A DNA stretch of 64,000 nucleotides, taken from the NCBI GenBank assembly GCA_009746045.1, contig RPFO01000643.1, positions 1,145,589-1,209,588 of the forward strand. The letters are read 5' to 3'. The DNA comes from Mesostigma viride (Eukaryota > Streptophyta > Mesostigmatophyceae > Mesostigmatales > Mesostigmataceae). The translations under genes were made by a program, and so were the position numbers. Positions 52,042 to 64,000 of the stretch are shown here, piece after piece (position 1 is the first letter of the stretch; every line of letters starts with the position of its first letter). The notes under the pieces are model-generated. The model was given only the letters and a program-made list of their open reading frames with translations, had not been told where the DNA came from and ran no database searches.

Positions 52042-55000
52042 TCATTGCTTTGCAGGTGCAAAGCGGGGGAAGTCTGTGTACCCCTTGGCTCCCAGGTTTG
52101 AGGCATACCACAAATCCATGGGAGGTACAGGGGCCAGTGGCCAATTGTTGGCGAATCGCTCCACCAGGTCCGGGTTAGACAAGTATAGCCGCCCAAATGC
52201 AATGACATCAGCGTGGCCATTCTTGACAGCTTCTTCCGCGGCCTCCATGGTGTAACCGCAGTTGCCCATGACAGGGCCATCGTAAACCTTGCGGATGTCT
52301 TGCAACGTCACGGGCGGGCACTTGTTGTGGTACCCAAACTGCAAGCCATCCATTACGTGCAGGAAACCTGGCATAACAAATAATGGAGAGGGCCACGCCG
52401 ATCTGTAAACGAGTTAGCCGCTTCATCGCATGCCTCAAATCCATGGCAAAACTGTTACAGTGCACATGTAAGCTGAGGTACATGCTGAGGGAACACATTT
52501 AATTGAGCCTAAGAAGCAAATAGGGAAGAGCCAAGCATCGGCAAGTCTTATGGGGCGACAACCTGGAGCACACTAAAATCAAGCCTCTCACAATCCACAA
52601 CAAGCAAGAAGGTACTAGGTCAGTTTCATACATACGCCATGACCGCCTGTGTTTCCGCACCAGATCGATAATCCACAGAGATTGCTGCCAGCTATCCTAT
52701 CAGCGCGACTGGCAGTGGCTTCATAAAGTTCGGTGGCCCTAACCCCCCATCACATTGGTCATTTTCAACAAACTTCACATTGCCCCCCGCCATCGGCCCC
52801 CCCACCAGCCATCCCACCAGCCACCCCACCAGCCACCCCGCCAGCCACCCCGTCCGCCACCCCGCCAGCCATCCCGCCCGCCACCCCGCCCGCCACCCCA
52901 CCCCTGCCCCTGCCCCTGCCCCTGCCCTGCCCCTGCCCCTGCCCCTGCCCCTGCCCCTGCCCCTGCCCCTGCCCCTGCCCCTGCTCCTGCTCCTGCCCCT
53001 GCCCCTGCCCCTGCCCCTGCCCTTGCTACCGGCAACCGCCACCACAGCGTGCACTGCGCGCTGCCACTGGCAACAGTACCCTCACATCTCCCGCCATGGC
53101 GGCTTTGACCCTTTAGCGGCCGCCACAGTATTCATATGAGAAGTGCACATTGCCAAACGTCATCACAAACATGAATTCACAAACTAGGATTGGAGTAGTA
53201 AATAAATCAAGAATCAGGGTTAGAATTATGACGTTCACATACTACAACTACGCGCTACATATCAAACATGATGGTAACTTCGATACCCACATTCAAACAC
53301 TACACAGCAAATAATGGTCATCGTGACACACCCAGCTTGCCCTTGTTCACAACCATTGTGTTCACATACCTAGTACTACCCAGGACATAAATAAACACGT
53401 ATATGCAAAGTATAATGAAACAAGTCATGGCCACAGCCACGCACCCAGCTTGTACTTGTTGAGCTCCGCCGCGTAATACAGGAACGCGTCAAAGTTGTCC
53501 TCAGAACCCATGTCGTTGAACGCGCCGTTTGGGGACAGGCGGACTGCAACGCGGCTGGACGGCAGCTCCTGGCACACCCGCTCGACCACCTGCCAGGGGT
53601 GTGCCCACCCCCCACAAAGCAGTATTTTGAAATTCAATTTTCGACCCAAGCAAAACTATCAATTCAATTCATTACTTCTTGCATACGCCCCAATACACGT
53701 GCCCCGCCGACTAATGGCCCAGCGCTATTCCACAGCTAGTAAAGGACCGTTAAAGCACCTCAAAAAGAAAATGGCCCACCGACTTAGTTTACAAGGTGCA
53801 TGTGACGGCCAGCCATGGTGAGCGTCACGCGCGTTCGTGCAGGGGTGCTGGAGGTGTACCGAAGGGGTGTTGCAAGGGTGCTGACGAGGGAACGGAGGCC
53901 GCCACGGCAACAGTGTCATGATGCTGCATCGCGATGGCCCACAGCGCACAATCCAACACCTGCAGTGCGGGCTGCAATGATGTTTTTGAAGCCGTTCAAA
54001 GCAACTTCCCAGATCGGGTTGTGGAGTGAAACTGTTTCCGCGAGCGTGTTGTAGAGTGAAACTGTTTCTGTGAGCGTGTTGTAGAGTGAAACTGTTTCCG
54101 TGCGCGTGTTGTAGAGTGAAACTGTTTCCGTGCGCGTGTTGTGGAGTGAAACTGTTTCCGCGATCGTGTTGTGGAGTGAAACTGTTTCCGCGAGCGTGTT
54201 GTGGAGTGAAACTGTTTCCGCGATCGTGTTGTGGAGTGAAACTGTTTCCGCGAGCGTGTTGTAGAGTGAAACTGTTTCCGCGATCGTGTTGTGGAGTGAA
54301 ACTGTTTCTGTGCGCGTGTTGTGGAGTGAAACTGTTTCCGCGAGCGTGTTGTAGAGTGAAACTGTTTCCGCGATCGTGTTGTAGAGTGAAACTGTTTCCG
54401 CGATCGTGTTGTGGAGTGAAACTGTTTCCGCGAGCGTGTTGTGGAGTGAAACTGTTTCCGCGATCGTGTTGTGACAGAGATAAGTACCTATATGTCACAG
54501 TAACCTTCAGGCCCACATAAACCTAATTCTTTCTTTCCCTAGCTCCCTAGTTCCCTAGTTTTCTATTCCCATTTCCCTAGTTCCTGAACCTAGGCAGTGC
54601 AGGCGCTGTCAAACACCAGAAAGGATAGAATACAGAATATACCCAGACAGCGGCAATTAGCTCGTGCAAGTCAGACTAAGCCAAGACCTCAGCGTTAAGA
54701 GCCACGCCTAACCACCTGGGGCGCAGAGGTACTGCCCATCTCCAGAAAGGTACAGGATAAGAGGATAATCTCGTGCTAATTCTGCCGACGACGTACAGGA
54801 TGATTTAATACCAGTATGCCGAGAGGTAGTAGTGTGCCGACACAGTACAGGATACTTACAAACTAGTATATGCTAACAAAGTTCGAGATGCTGTCATACA
54901 TGCGAGTGCGCCAAAAAGCACTAGCATGCCAAAAGGCTACAAGGTGCTTGTGACCCACGCCTCACCTCGCGCAGGAACAAGCTGAAAGGGCACCTCAGCT

Positions 55001-58000
55001 CGTCACTGCCATCATGCCTCACCTCGCGCAGGATCTGGAAGCGTCCCTCCTTGCCACCGCCATACTTGTCAGTGCGCTTGTTGACGGAGGACTGGAGGAA
55101 CTCGTCAATCAAGTACCCGTTGGCGCCGTGGATCTCCACAAAGTCAAACCCGGCCTCCTTGGCGCGGCGCGCCGCCATGCCAAACTCCTCCACCACGCCA
55201 GGGATCTCTCCAGTCTCCAGCGCACGGGGAACCTCGTTGGGTTGGTAGCTGCCATCCGCGGCATGGCTGGGGCACCAGGGGGGGGGGGGGGGGAGAGCAA
55301 GCAGAGGAAGGGGAACATGGCGGAGCAGGTGGGTGGGGAAAGCAGAGGAATGCATAAGGGGGGGGAGTTGATTGAGGTGGGAGCAATTAGGGGGGGGGGG
55401 GGGGGGACAAAAGGGGAAGGAGGGGAAGGTGGACATGGACATGGGGCGAGGAAAGTGGGGGGGTAAAGGTGGGGATATTTCGAAGTGAGCAGGAAGGGGG
55501 GGAGTGAAACGCGTGCAGGTTTTCATGGCAGGGGCAGGGCAGCATGGGCACGGGGCGGAGAAAGGCACAAAGGAATGGGCAGGGGGAGGGGCATGGGGAT
55601 GAGGGATGGCCAAAGGACCATGGCCCCAGGGAAAAGGGCTGTGCCTCTCCTTACGGCGCTCCAATTACGGCGCTCCAGTTATGGCGCTCCGATACTGCGC
55701 GATCCGATACATGCGTGGATGGCACTGCACTCACACATGCTCCTGGAATTCAGCCAACCGAACCCCCCATGCCCTCGGGGTCGAGGGGGCACCTTTGCGA
55801 AGCCTAGTCACACTCCATCGGTGGCATTGCAAAACTGCACATACAAAACCAGCCGGCAAGACGATGTTTGCAGGCACAAACGCAAGGTCGTCGGTGCCCC
55901 TCGGGAAAGGAGATGGTCCGCAGGCACGCCGCGTCCTAAGGGTCAATGGGTAGCGCACAACCGTCGGTAGCATGCTCAATTATCACCAGCAACGGCTGAA
56001 CTGGAACACGGTCTGACTCATCAGCGATCGATAGATGCATTACCCTTACTAAGGGCTCATGCTCCTGCGGCTCCCCAACGGGCCAGCATGACTAAAAGAA
56101 TTATTAATCAGCAACCGCAGGACACAAATCACCCCCAGGTCGCACCACTTCCGCCCCATCTTCTTTCATCCAGGCGCGAACAAGAACGAGTCATGAACAT
56201 GGATGATGAGGCAGTGTGTAGTATGTATAACATGTTCGGAATAACGATAAGTTTTTCAAAAACGAATCAATGGGCTTTTCCACCCTGTCCGGGCTATCGT
56301 CGCCAGGCTAGAGGTCCTGGGTGCGAAACTAGCTTTCCGTGGCACTACCAACAAAGAAAACATGTGGTTGTGACCGATCCGAGGACATATGATTTTGTTA
56401 AAAGAAAGACCAGTGAAAGAAACGGTGTGGGTTGTGACCGATCCGAGGACATATGATTTTGTTAAAAGAAAGACCAGTGAACGAAGCGGTGTGGGTTGTG
56501 ACCGATCCGAGGACATATGATTTTGTTAAGAGAAAGACCAGTGAAAGAAACGGTGTGGGTTGTGACCGATCCAAGGACAAACGATTTTGTTAAAAGAAAG
56601 ACCAGTGAACGAAGCGGTGTGGGTTGTGACCGATCCGAGGACAAACGATTTTGTTAAAAGAAAGACCAGTGAAAGAAGCGGTGTGGGTTGTGACCGATCC
56701 GAGGACAAACGATTTTGTGAAAAGGGAGACCAGTGAAAGAAGCGGTGTGGGTTGTGACCGATCCGAGGACAAACGATTTTGTTAAAAGAAAGACCAGTGA
56801 AAGAAGCGGTGTGGGTTGTGACCGATCCAAGGACAAACGATTTTGTTAAAAGAAAGACCAGTGAACGAAGCGGTGTGGGTTGTGACCGATCCGAGGACAC
56901 ATGATTTTGTTAGTAGAAAGACAAGTGACAGAATCAAGCGGTATCAGATGCGGCCGATCCGAGGGGCGTACCGCTTCCCAGCGGTCTCCTCCTTGAGCGC
57001 GATGGCGGAGGGCGCGACCGGCAGCTGGTTATTGGGCTGGTACGACGAGTGCGACGCGCGGCCAATGTGCCACAGCTGGCAGGAGATGAGCCCACCGGCC
57101 GCGTGCACCGCCGATGTCACCTTCTTCCAGCCCTCCACATGTTCCTGCGTGTAGATGGCGGCGTTGCAGGACCAGCTGCAGCGTGGGGGAGGGGGGCGTG
57201 GAACCGGTGGGTGAGGAGGGTTGGTGGAGGGGGCAACTGGAGGGGCAGGGAGGCTGGAATGGGAGACGGCAAAATCTTTGATGGAGGAGACAGGCGTGAG
57301 CAAGACTAACCGTGAGGCTAATCGTGCACAGGGGCTAATAGCTGATGGAGGTCTAGAGGAACAGGTAACATTGATAGAAGATAAAGATACACTTCTATAA
57401 CTCTCATCGGTTATGAAGAGGAGGGCCAGGTTGTAAGAGTAGGGACTTATGGGAATGGGCTGGCCGTGAGAGTACGACATGATAGAAGTGACAGAGGAAT
57501 GCGAATAGGATAGGGAGGAGGCATGCGGCTGATGGATGATGTAATACCTTACACCTATAGTCAGGGTATGGGATGGCTATAGGGCCTGGGCCAGAGATGG
57601 TTTAAGGGCATTCGTCTGTTGTCCTCCATTAGAACATAGACCACACTTAGCACTGCGAGACTGCGCCAGCAGCTAGTGCTGGGCATGCCATCAACTACGT
57701 ATAAGGATATACTACGATATGCAGCTATATTAATTGCTACAGATAAGTAATACGATGCGCATTACTTTTGCATACTTGCGAAGCGAAAAGAACGCGATGC
57801 CGCCAAAGCTGCTGCGAAAGCCGCCAGCAAAACTGCCCCCAGCCGTGGTTCTTTTCGCTTCGCAAGTATGCAAAAGTAATGCGTATCGCATTACTTAACT
57901 AAGATTGGCGTTCGCTCCTGGGGTACCGGGTTCGAATCCTCTCGGAAGCACGGAAATATTTGTGAATTTTTATGTTTGGCGGAGTCGTAATTAATCGAGT

Positions 58001-60121
58001 CACCTCGGTAGCGAGCGGTGCGTGCGGAACGCCGGAATTTCCCCACGCGGCCCAATTTTAAGTAAGTAATGCGTATCGTATTACTTAACTGCTACCCTGA
58101 GCCATGGTGCGAGTCTTGACCTTATCCCGCTGCTGAGATGCTCCCGCAAATGACTGCGTTTGCTTGAAGGTGGGGGACATGAAGTATGTTAGATACTCTT
58201 CTTAATCAAGAAACTAAAATCAGACATCTCCTTCACAAGAAGCCAAAGCTGAGGCCACACGTTTCAGCCAATAATCTGGACACTGACTTGGTGCGATAAA
58301 TTTGGCTACATGGTATGGGAAAACGATCCACCCCACCAGCTTTGTACAGCCGTGTACATCTGTCATCAATCATGAGCAAGCCCACGCCCACGCCCACGCC
58401 CCCGCCCACGCCCACGCCCACGCCCACGCCCACGCCCACGCCCACGCCCACGCCCACGCCCACGCCCACGCCCACGCCCACGCCCACGCCCACGCCCACG
58501 CCCACGCCCACGCCCACGCCCACGCCCACGCCCACGCCCACGCCCACGCCCACGCCCACGCCCACGCCCACCTACATGAACGCACACCCACACACGCCAC
58601 ACACAAAGGAATTGTGCGCTCACCCGTTCGCTCATTATTCCACAGCTCACCCGTTGGCCACCGTGTACACAACCAGCACGCGCACACCCACCCGTTGGCC
58701 ACCGTGTACACAACCAGCACGCGGACACCCACCCGTTGGCTACTGGGGAGATGGTGGTGCCTTCTGAGATGATCAGACCCGCGGACACGCGCTGGGTGTA
58801 GTACCTGCAGGGAGGTGGCAGAGCGCCAGGGTCGCAAATGCAGGGGGGTTTGTGGGGGATGGACGCCAAGCAGGGGGGAGGATGGGGAGGGATAATGAAT
58901 CCAGTGAGAACCAAGGCACAATGGCTGGAAGCACTCACAGTTATTCCAGTGAGAACCGAGGCACAATGGCTGGAAGCACTCACAGTTATTCCAGTGAGAA
59001 CCGAGGCACAATGGCTGGAAGCACTCACAGTTATTCCAGTGAGAACCGAGGCACAATGGCTGGAAGCACTCACAGTTATTCCAGTGAGAACCGAGGCACA
59101 ATGGCTGGAAGCACTCACAGTTATATTATCGGCTGGCAGTTACATGATCCACATCGCCACTCGTATTACATCGCCGCATATAATGATTATATTGAATGAT
59201 AACTATATTAGTAGTACTATGTTGGTATTAGTAGTACTATGTTGGTATTAGCAGTACTATATTGGTATTAGTAGTACCATGTTGGTATTAGTAGTACTAT
59301 GTTGGTTTTAGTAGCACTATGTTGGTATTAGTAGCACTATGTTGGTATTAGTAGTACTATGTTGGTATTAGTAGTACTATGTTGGTATTAGTAGCACTAT
59401 GTTGGTATCAGTAGTACTAGTATTAGTAGTACTATATTGGTAGTCATGGTCACGCAGCACTAGTTGGCAACCACGACGGCACCGGTCGCAAAGCCACCCT
59501 GCCATCGCTGACCTTGCCCTGTTGCTGCAATAAGAATTCAAATATCCTCTAGTTTGTACCGCCGCCACTCGCTCGTGCTGCCAACATGGCGACCCGCGAC
59601 ATGCCTCCCTGCCAATTTATGCCAACCCCACCCTGCCAGCACTACTTGACAACCAACTGCTCATGCCACCCGATTAACCGATGCATTAACTATTACAACT
59701 ACCACTTATTAATTAACGCACTACTAGTCATGCTGCCCCGTTGGGATGTGCCATCCATCACTCGCAGTCTCGTGCTATCACCAACGTCACCCAATGCATG
59801 CACTTCTGTCCCAACAGAAGCACCCACACATGCTCGTCTAGTGGGTACATCAACAACAACAACCGCACCATCCCACCACCCACTCAACGTTCAGCAACTT
59901 TACAACACGGTCCTGCCCCGTCCCAACAACCGCTGCCACTGCTACTATAATTGCAGCTACGACTCTACTGCTACAGTGAACCCACTCTACGTTCAAGGCC
60001 TTGGGCACGCGGTCCTCCCCGGCCCGCGCGCGCGTCAGCGGGGCCATGATCACGCGATTCTTCAGGGTGAGGCCAGATGGGTGCTCCAGGGGGGAGAGCA
60101 GGTGGGGGCAGGGGGGGGCGC
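52042..60121 (-). CDS. Old Yellow Enzyme / OPR-like FMN oxidoreductase, six exons
   Basis: Minus-strand exons 59986-60121, 58733-58804, 56972-57175, 55023-55266, 53445-53589 and 52042-52367 join with compatible phases to 374 codons and a TGA, close to the family length; the initiator exon further upstream is not identified. All junctions are GT-AG. Motifs in order: [18 protein letters not shown] (FMN-binding Thr), [63 protein letters not shown], then [19 protein letters not shown] with the active-site His/Asn/Tyr and [38 protein letters not shown] and [20 protein letters not shown] (FMN phosphate). It would reduce activated C=C bonds of enals and enones with NAD(P)H; plant relatives reduce 12-oxophytodienoate. 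No targeting peptide can be judged because the N-terminus is incomplete. Every intron is filled with tandem repeats. Confidence 0.9.
52780..53025. repeat. Intron 5 tandem repeat: CCACCCCGCCAG-like units and (CCCCTG)n
   Basis: Within the last intron of the flavin oxidoreductase gene. About 120 bases of imperfect 12-bp CCAGCCACCCCG units pass into about 19 units of CCCCTG. The Pro-, Ala- and Gly-rich open frames seen here on both strands are products of the repeat. Confidence 0.9.
54020..54470. repeat. Intron 4 minisatellite, 30-bp unit x 15
   Basis: The unit GTGTTGTGGAGTGAAACTGT plus TTCCGCGAGC recurs in perfect 30-base phase. Two-base variants (GTAGAG/GTGGAG, GAGC/GATC/TGCGC) define higher-order mixtures. 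It yields fake Cys-rich frames on the plus strand. Confidence 0.92.
55279..55410. repeat. Intron 3 poly-G tracts
   Basis: Two G-runs of about 14-19 bases (55279-55293 and 55391-55408), plus further G-rich sequence to about 55620, on the plus strand. On the transcript strand these are C-runs close to the exon 4 acceptor, so they act as an unusually pure pyrimidine tract. Confidence 0.75.
56347..56940. repeat. Intron 3 minisatellite, 64-bp unit x about 9
   Basis: The unit GGTTGTGACCGATCCGAGGA plus CAAACGATTTTGTTAAAAG and AAAGACCAGTGAAAGAAGCG recurs every 64 bases. The last, most diverged unit (56900-56968) runs up to within five bases of the exon 3 donor at 56971, so the repeat borders the splice site. 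Confidence 0.92.
57745..58086. mobile_element. Second foldback element with tRNA-like B box (in intron 2)
   Basis: Terminal motif AAGTAATACGATGCGCATTACTT starts at 57745. A 48-base inverted repeat (57745-57793 against 57849-57896) encloses a 55-bp loop; then 165 bp of single-copy DNA includes GGTTCGAATCC (57928-57938), and a third copy of the motif, AAGTAATGCGTATCGTATTACTT, ends the element at 58086. The plan, hairpin-single copy with B box-terminal motif, parallels the element at 5657-7923 although the sequences differ. Confidence 0.5.
58378..58571. repeat. Intron 2 microsatellite (CCCACG)n
   Basis: About 32 nearly perfect hexamers. They generate Pro-Thr, His-Ala, Gly-Val and Trp-Ala dipeptide frames on both strands, none of which is a gene. 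Confidence 0.95.
58645..58740. repeat. 41-bp tandem repeat spanning the exon 2 / intron 2 junction
   Basis: The unit containing CACCCACCCGTTGGCCACCG then TGTACACAACCAGCACGCG occurs two and a fraction times. Each carries the complement of the exon end GCCAACGG and donor GTGGGTG (58733, 58692) or GTGAGC (58651). See the finding on duplicated splice donors. Confidence 0.8.
58900..59130. repeat. Intron 1 minisatellite, 45-bp unit x 5
   Basis: The unit ATTCCAGTGAGAACCGAGGC plus ACAATGGCTGGAAGCACTCA and CAGTT is nearly identical in all copies, indicating recent expansion. Confidence 0.92.
59195..59440. repeat. Intron 1 minisatellite, 20-bp unit x about 11
   Basis: The unit TTGGTATTAGTAGTACTATG, with GTAGCACTATG variants, includes the near-palindrome AGTAGTACT. 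Confidence 0.9.
59690..59760 (-). mobile_element. Retroelement 3' end relic in intron 1
   Basis: Minus strand reads CATCCCAACGGGGCAGCATG then ACTAGTAG and TTAATTAATAAG, the same hairpin-plus-tail layout as the ORF1-element 3' end at 56060-56110 (CTCCCCAACGGGCCAGCATGAC). It is only the terminal 60-70 bases. Confidence 0.4.
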
Positions 60122-60169
60122 CTGCGCAATGGCAAGCAGGGAGTGTGGACAGCCATGAAAAGCAATATC

Positions 60170-60390
60170 TGTGTATATAAGAACGGGTCGCCACACAAGA
60201 CCTGCCTGAATAGAGACCACAATGGAACCTATAAGAACGGGTCGCCATACAAGAACTGCCTGAATAGAGACCACAATGGAACCTATAAGAACGGGTCGCC
60301 ACACAAGACCTGCCTCAATAGAGACCACAATGGAACCTATAAGAACGGGTCGCCACACAAGAACTGCCTCAATAGAGACCACATTGGAAC
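60170..60390. repeat. Minisatellite upstream of OYE exon 1, 54-bp unit x 4
   Basis: The unit TATAAGAACGGGTCGCCACA plus CAAGACCTGCCTGAATAGAG and ACCACAATGGAACC lies directly upstream (in gene orientation) of the first recognised exon. It is either in a further intron or in the 5' region of the gene. Confidence 0.9.
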
Positions 60391-62400
60391 TTGTGAAAAG
60401 AAGCTCGTGACATGCAGCGTTTGAGATGCAGCGTGGAAGATGCAGCTTGAAAGAAACAAGTTCACTGTCTTACACCTGCTTGAGAGAGGGAATGCAAAGT
60501 ACATCGGATAGGGAATTGACAACTGGCATGCAATCCTCCGGTCAGTCCTGTTCCAGTGCCACAAAAGGAAGAAGAGGTTCTCACCCCCCCAACCACGAAA
60601 CAGCCCCAACTGGGGATGCACAGCTCAGGACGCTAGCCATGACACCTGAATCCGTCAGGACACTGTTTTATCGTGACACCATGCTGCAGCATACTGTAAA
60701 ACTACTATAATAGTATGCTGAAGCATACTATTGATACTAGCCATCGGTTTACTGTAAACAAGTTGACTAATTGGTCGATCTAATAATGACTCAACCTAGG
60801 AGAATTCTTCTTCAAAGTCATTAACTTTGGCAGAGCGCCACCTAGGCAATAGTGCAGCACATTGCCACAGTGACACCAGATCCTCACGGCGAATTCAAGC
60901 CACAGTGGCACGCTTGATAAAAAATGCCAAGGGCTCCCTGACCAGAAATCACCTTTCGAGTTCCAAAACATGGCAACACGCACAGCTTAATTAGCCTTCC
61001 CTAAGAAAGCCAGGCGGGTACCGTCTGGGTACCACGGAGAAAACGTGCCTGCGCAAAAAAGAGATAGCCGGGCCGGCGAAAAGGCCGCACAGGGCAGTTC
61101 TGCCTACCGCAGCATGCTGGGCCAGTGCTTCAGAATAGAATAGGCAGCGAGACGTGTGGTGGTTTGATCCGATCTGGCCACATAGTGATACCAGAAACCG
61201 TATGAAATCTGGAAGCGATTACAGTACATCTCATATACGAGCCACAGAGTCAGGCACGAGAATTCTCAGCATGCCCATTATCATATACCAGCCATCTACG
61301 AACGTCGGACCACGTACATTGCCCAATCATGACACTACCACCTCCATTATGTAGCCCCCTGCTCCATTCATGCTGATGACCTAGGGAAGACTTCGATGCG
61401 CTTCGCATTGCTACGCAACTTGAATCGCTTCCGGGCGCAACTTACCGGCGCTACCCATTTTCGTCTTGGCCTCCGCGGTAGCTGTTACGTGTAATGCGTA
61501 GCGCCCAGGTGGCACCTGCACAAGGGGGCGGGGCCGGGGGCGCGTCACAATCGAGGACAGAGGAACGGAGGCTACGCAGCAACGGTCAAAGCACGATTGC
61601 ATTCGGTGGAAGCCACATTTGTCAAGCATCTACTAGAAATGCGCAGCTGCCGTCATTAGTGCTAAAATTGGAGGACGTACGTGCAAGCGCCCCCATGCTA
61701 AGAGCATGCACGGCGTCGCTAATTTATACTGGAGCGCGCATATCAACGAGGGATGTTAACATGCTTGTCCAAGTAGGGGGGCAACCATATGCTAGTTATG
61801 CCTGAATCTCATTGTTTTGCAGCCGAGTTAAGAGGGCGCTACGCAGCATGCGGGGCTCGACTGCAACCCAACAAAGCTGCAGTGGTACCCCGCGAACTGT
61901 CAGGCTAAGCTAGGCGACCGCTTCCTGATCTCATGAGGATCAAAACAAGCACGCATGACGATCTTACTGAAGCTACTCAATCGCCTCGTGTGTTTCAGTG
62001 GAATTAACATGCTGGCAATTATTTTTATCAGGGTGTGATGGGGCGGAATAACCGCTTCCCGGTTCTCTCTTGATGAGCCTTACCCGTAAAGCTGACGTCG
62101 GAGCTTTGCCGAGAAAATTCAATAAACCAACACCGCAAAAGGAGCTGTTCCTGACGCTCACGGCTAGCATTTATTATTTAACAAAGGAGAGCGTGAGGCT
62201 GGGATTGGGAAGTGAAAGCACAGGACTTCCTCTCTTGCTGGCCGCCTCAATAGCAAAGCACGCAAATTTTAGGGCTGCCATCGATTGGCACGGGGACTGC
62301 CAGAGTGGCACGGGGACGTTACACCGGGATGTCAAAGGTCGGGGCAGCCATCTGCGCTGCCAAGTGGCGTCCATTCCACGTGGTTACTTCATATAACCCC
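60391..62400. other. Upstream region of the OYE gene, no gene recognised
   Basis: This should contain the initiator exon and promoter of the flavin oxidoreductase gene, but I could not identify them. A 9-bp inverted repeat CAGCATACT/AGTATGCTG lies at about 60686-60721. Open frames at 61494-61805 and 62070-62396 have no known domain. Confidence 0.35.
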
Positions 62401-62404
62401 AACC

Positions 62405-64000
<1,596 letters not shown>

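Noticed and set aside
53725-54520. Repetitive 263-codon and Cys-rich 144-codon frames
   Set aside because: They are translations of the 30-bp minisatellite in intron 4; the period is fixed by DNA, not by protein constraint.
58302-59118. Pro-Thr, His-Ala, Trp-Ala, Gly-Val and similar dipeptide proteins of 110-250 residues
   Set aside because: They are translations of the (CCCACG)n and 45-bp repeats in introns 1 and 2 of the flavin oxidoreductase gene.

Overview
The window is eukaryotic nuclear DNA, most likely from a green alga or a related protist. The evidence is a spliced gene with GT-AG introns (donors GTGGGT, GTACGC, GTGAGG, GTGCGT; acceptors ending CTGCAG, CCCCAG and GGCAG), a tRNA-Ala(AGC) whose T-arm reads like nuclear plant-type tRNA-Ala, non-LTR retrotransposons with 10-12 bp target-site duplications (TSDs), and abundant micro- and minisatellites. 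There is no operon structure. Species-level assignment is not possible from the sequence alone.

Layout. 1-8.8 kb: nested retroelement fragments, mainly copies of a retroelement that carries only a LINE ORF1-like gene. One copy is interrupted by a TTAA-flanked DNA transposon and another by a giant palindromic foldback element that itself received a further ORF1 element. 8.8-10.4 kb: no gene seen. 10.4-17.4 kb: 28 tandem units (about 128 bp each) of a tRNA-Ala(AGC) gene with an oligo-T Pol III terminator, split by a 3.47-kb LINE inserted into the T-arm of unit 10. 18.1-23.6 kb: a decayed minus-strand LINE with two nested insertions. 23.8-25.5 kb: a TSD-bounded ORF1-only element. 25.5-27.8 kb: a decayed TTAA-type element with a PHD-finger relic. 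27.8-30.1 kb: a duplicated exon-intron unit with two ankyrin-repeat exons. 32.3-38.1 kb: a Kolobok-like DNA transposon (TTAA TSD, 16-bp perfect terminal inverted repeat (TIR)) with a decayed transposase and PHD finger, and a second TTAA element nested in it. 38.2-39.8 kb: a LINE endonuclease fragment and a hAT-type non-autonomous element with an 8-bp TSD. 43.9-44.65 kb: an intact, intronless alpha-kinase domain protein. 45.6-48.0 kb: more ORF1 elements. 48.2-48.5 kb: a hAT BED-finger relic. 48.9 kb: a solitary copy of the tRNA-Ala unit. 50.3-51.5 kb: a relic of a retroelement C-terminus with a zinc knuckle and a PD-(D/E)XK-like nuclease. 52.0-60.1 kb: an Old Yellow Enzyme / OPR-type flavin oxidoreductase gene on the minus strand. 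I could reconstruct six of its exons with consistent phases; every intron carries its own tandem repeat, and three exon ends (5' splice sites) are duplicated. 62.4-64 kb: a microsatellite ending in at least 1.42 kb of uninterrupted (GTT)n.

How the parts fit: the host genes that can be supported are the OYE gene, the alpha-kinase, the ankyrin exons and the tRNA-Ala array. Nearly everything else is mobile DNA whose nesting order can be read from target-site duplications. The most unusual items are the tRNA-Ala array and the LINE inside it, the ORF1-only (HAL1-like) retroelements that share a 3'-end hairpin motif with the ORF2-bearing LINE, the palindromic foldback elements carrying a tRNA-like B box, and the splice-donor duplications that sit at the edges of the OYE minisatellites.
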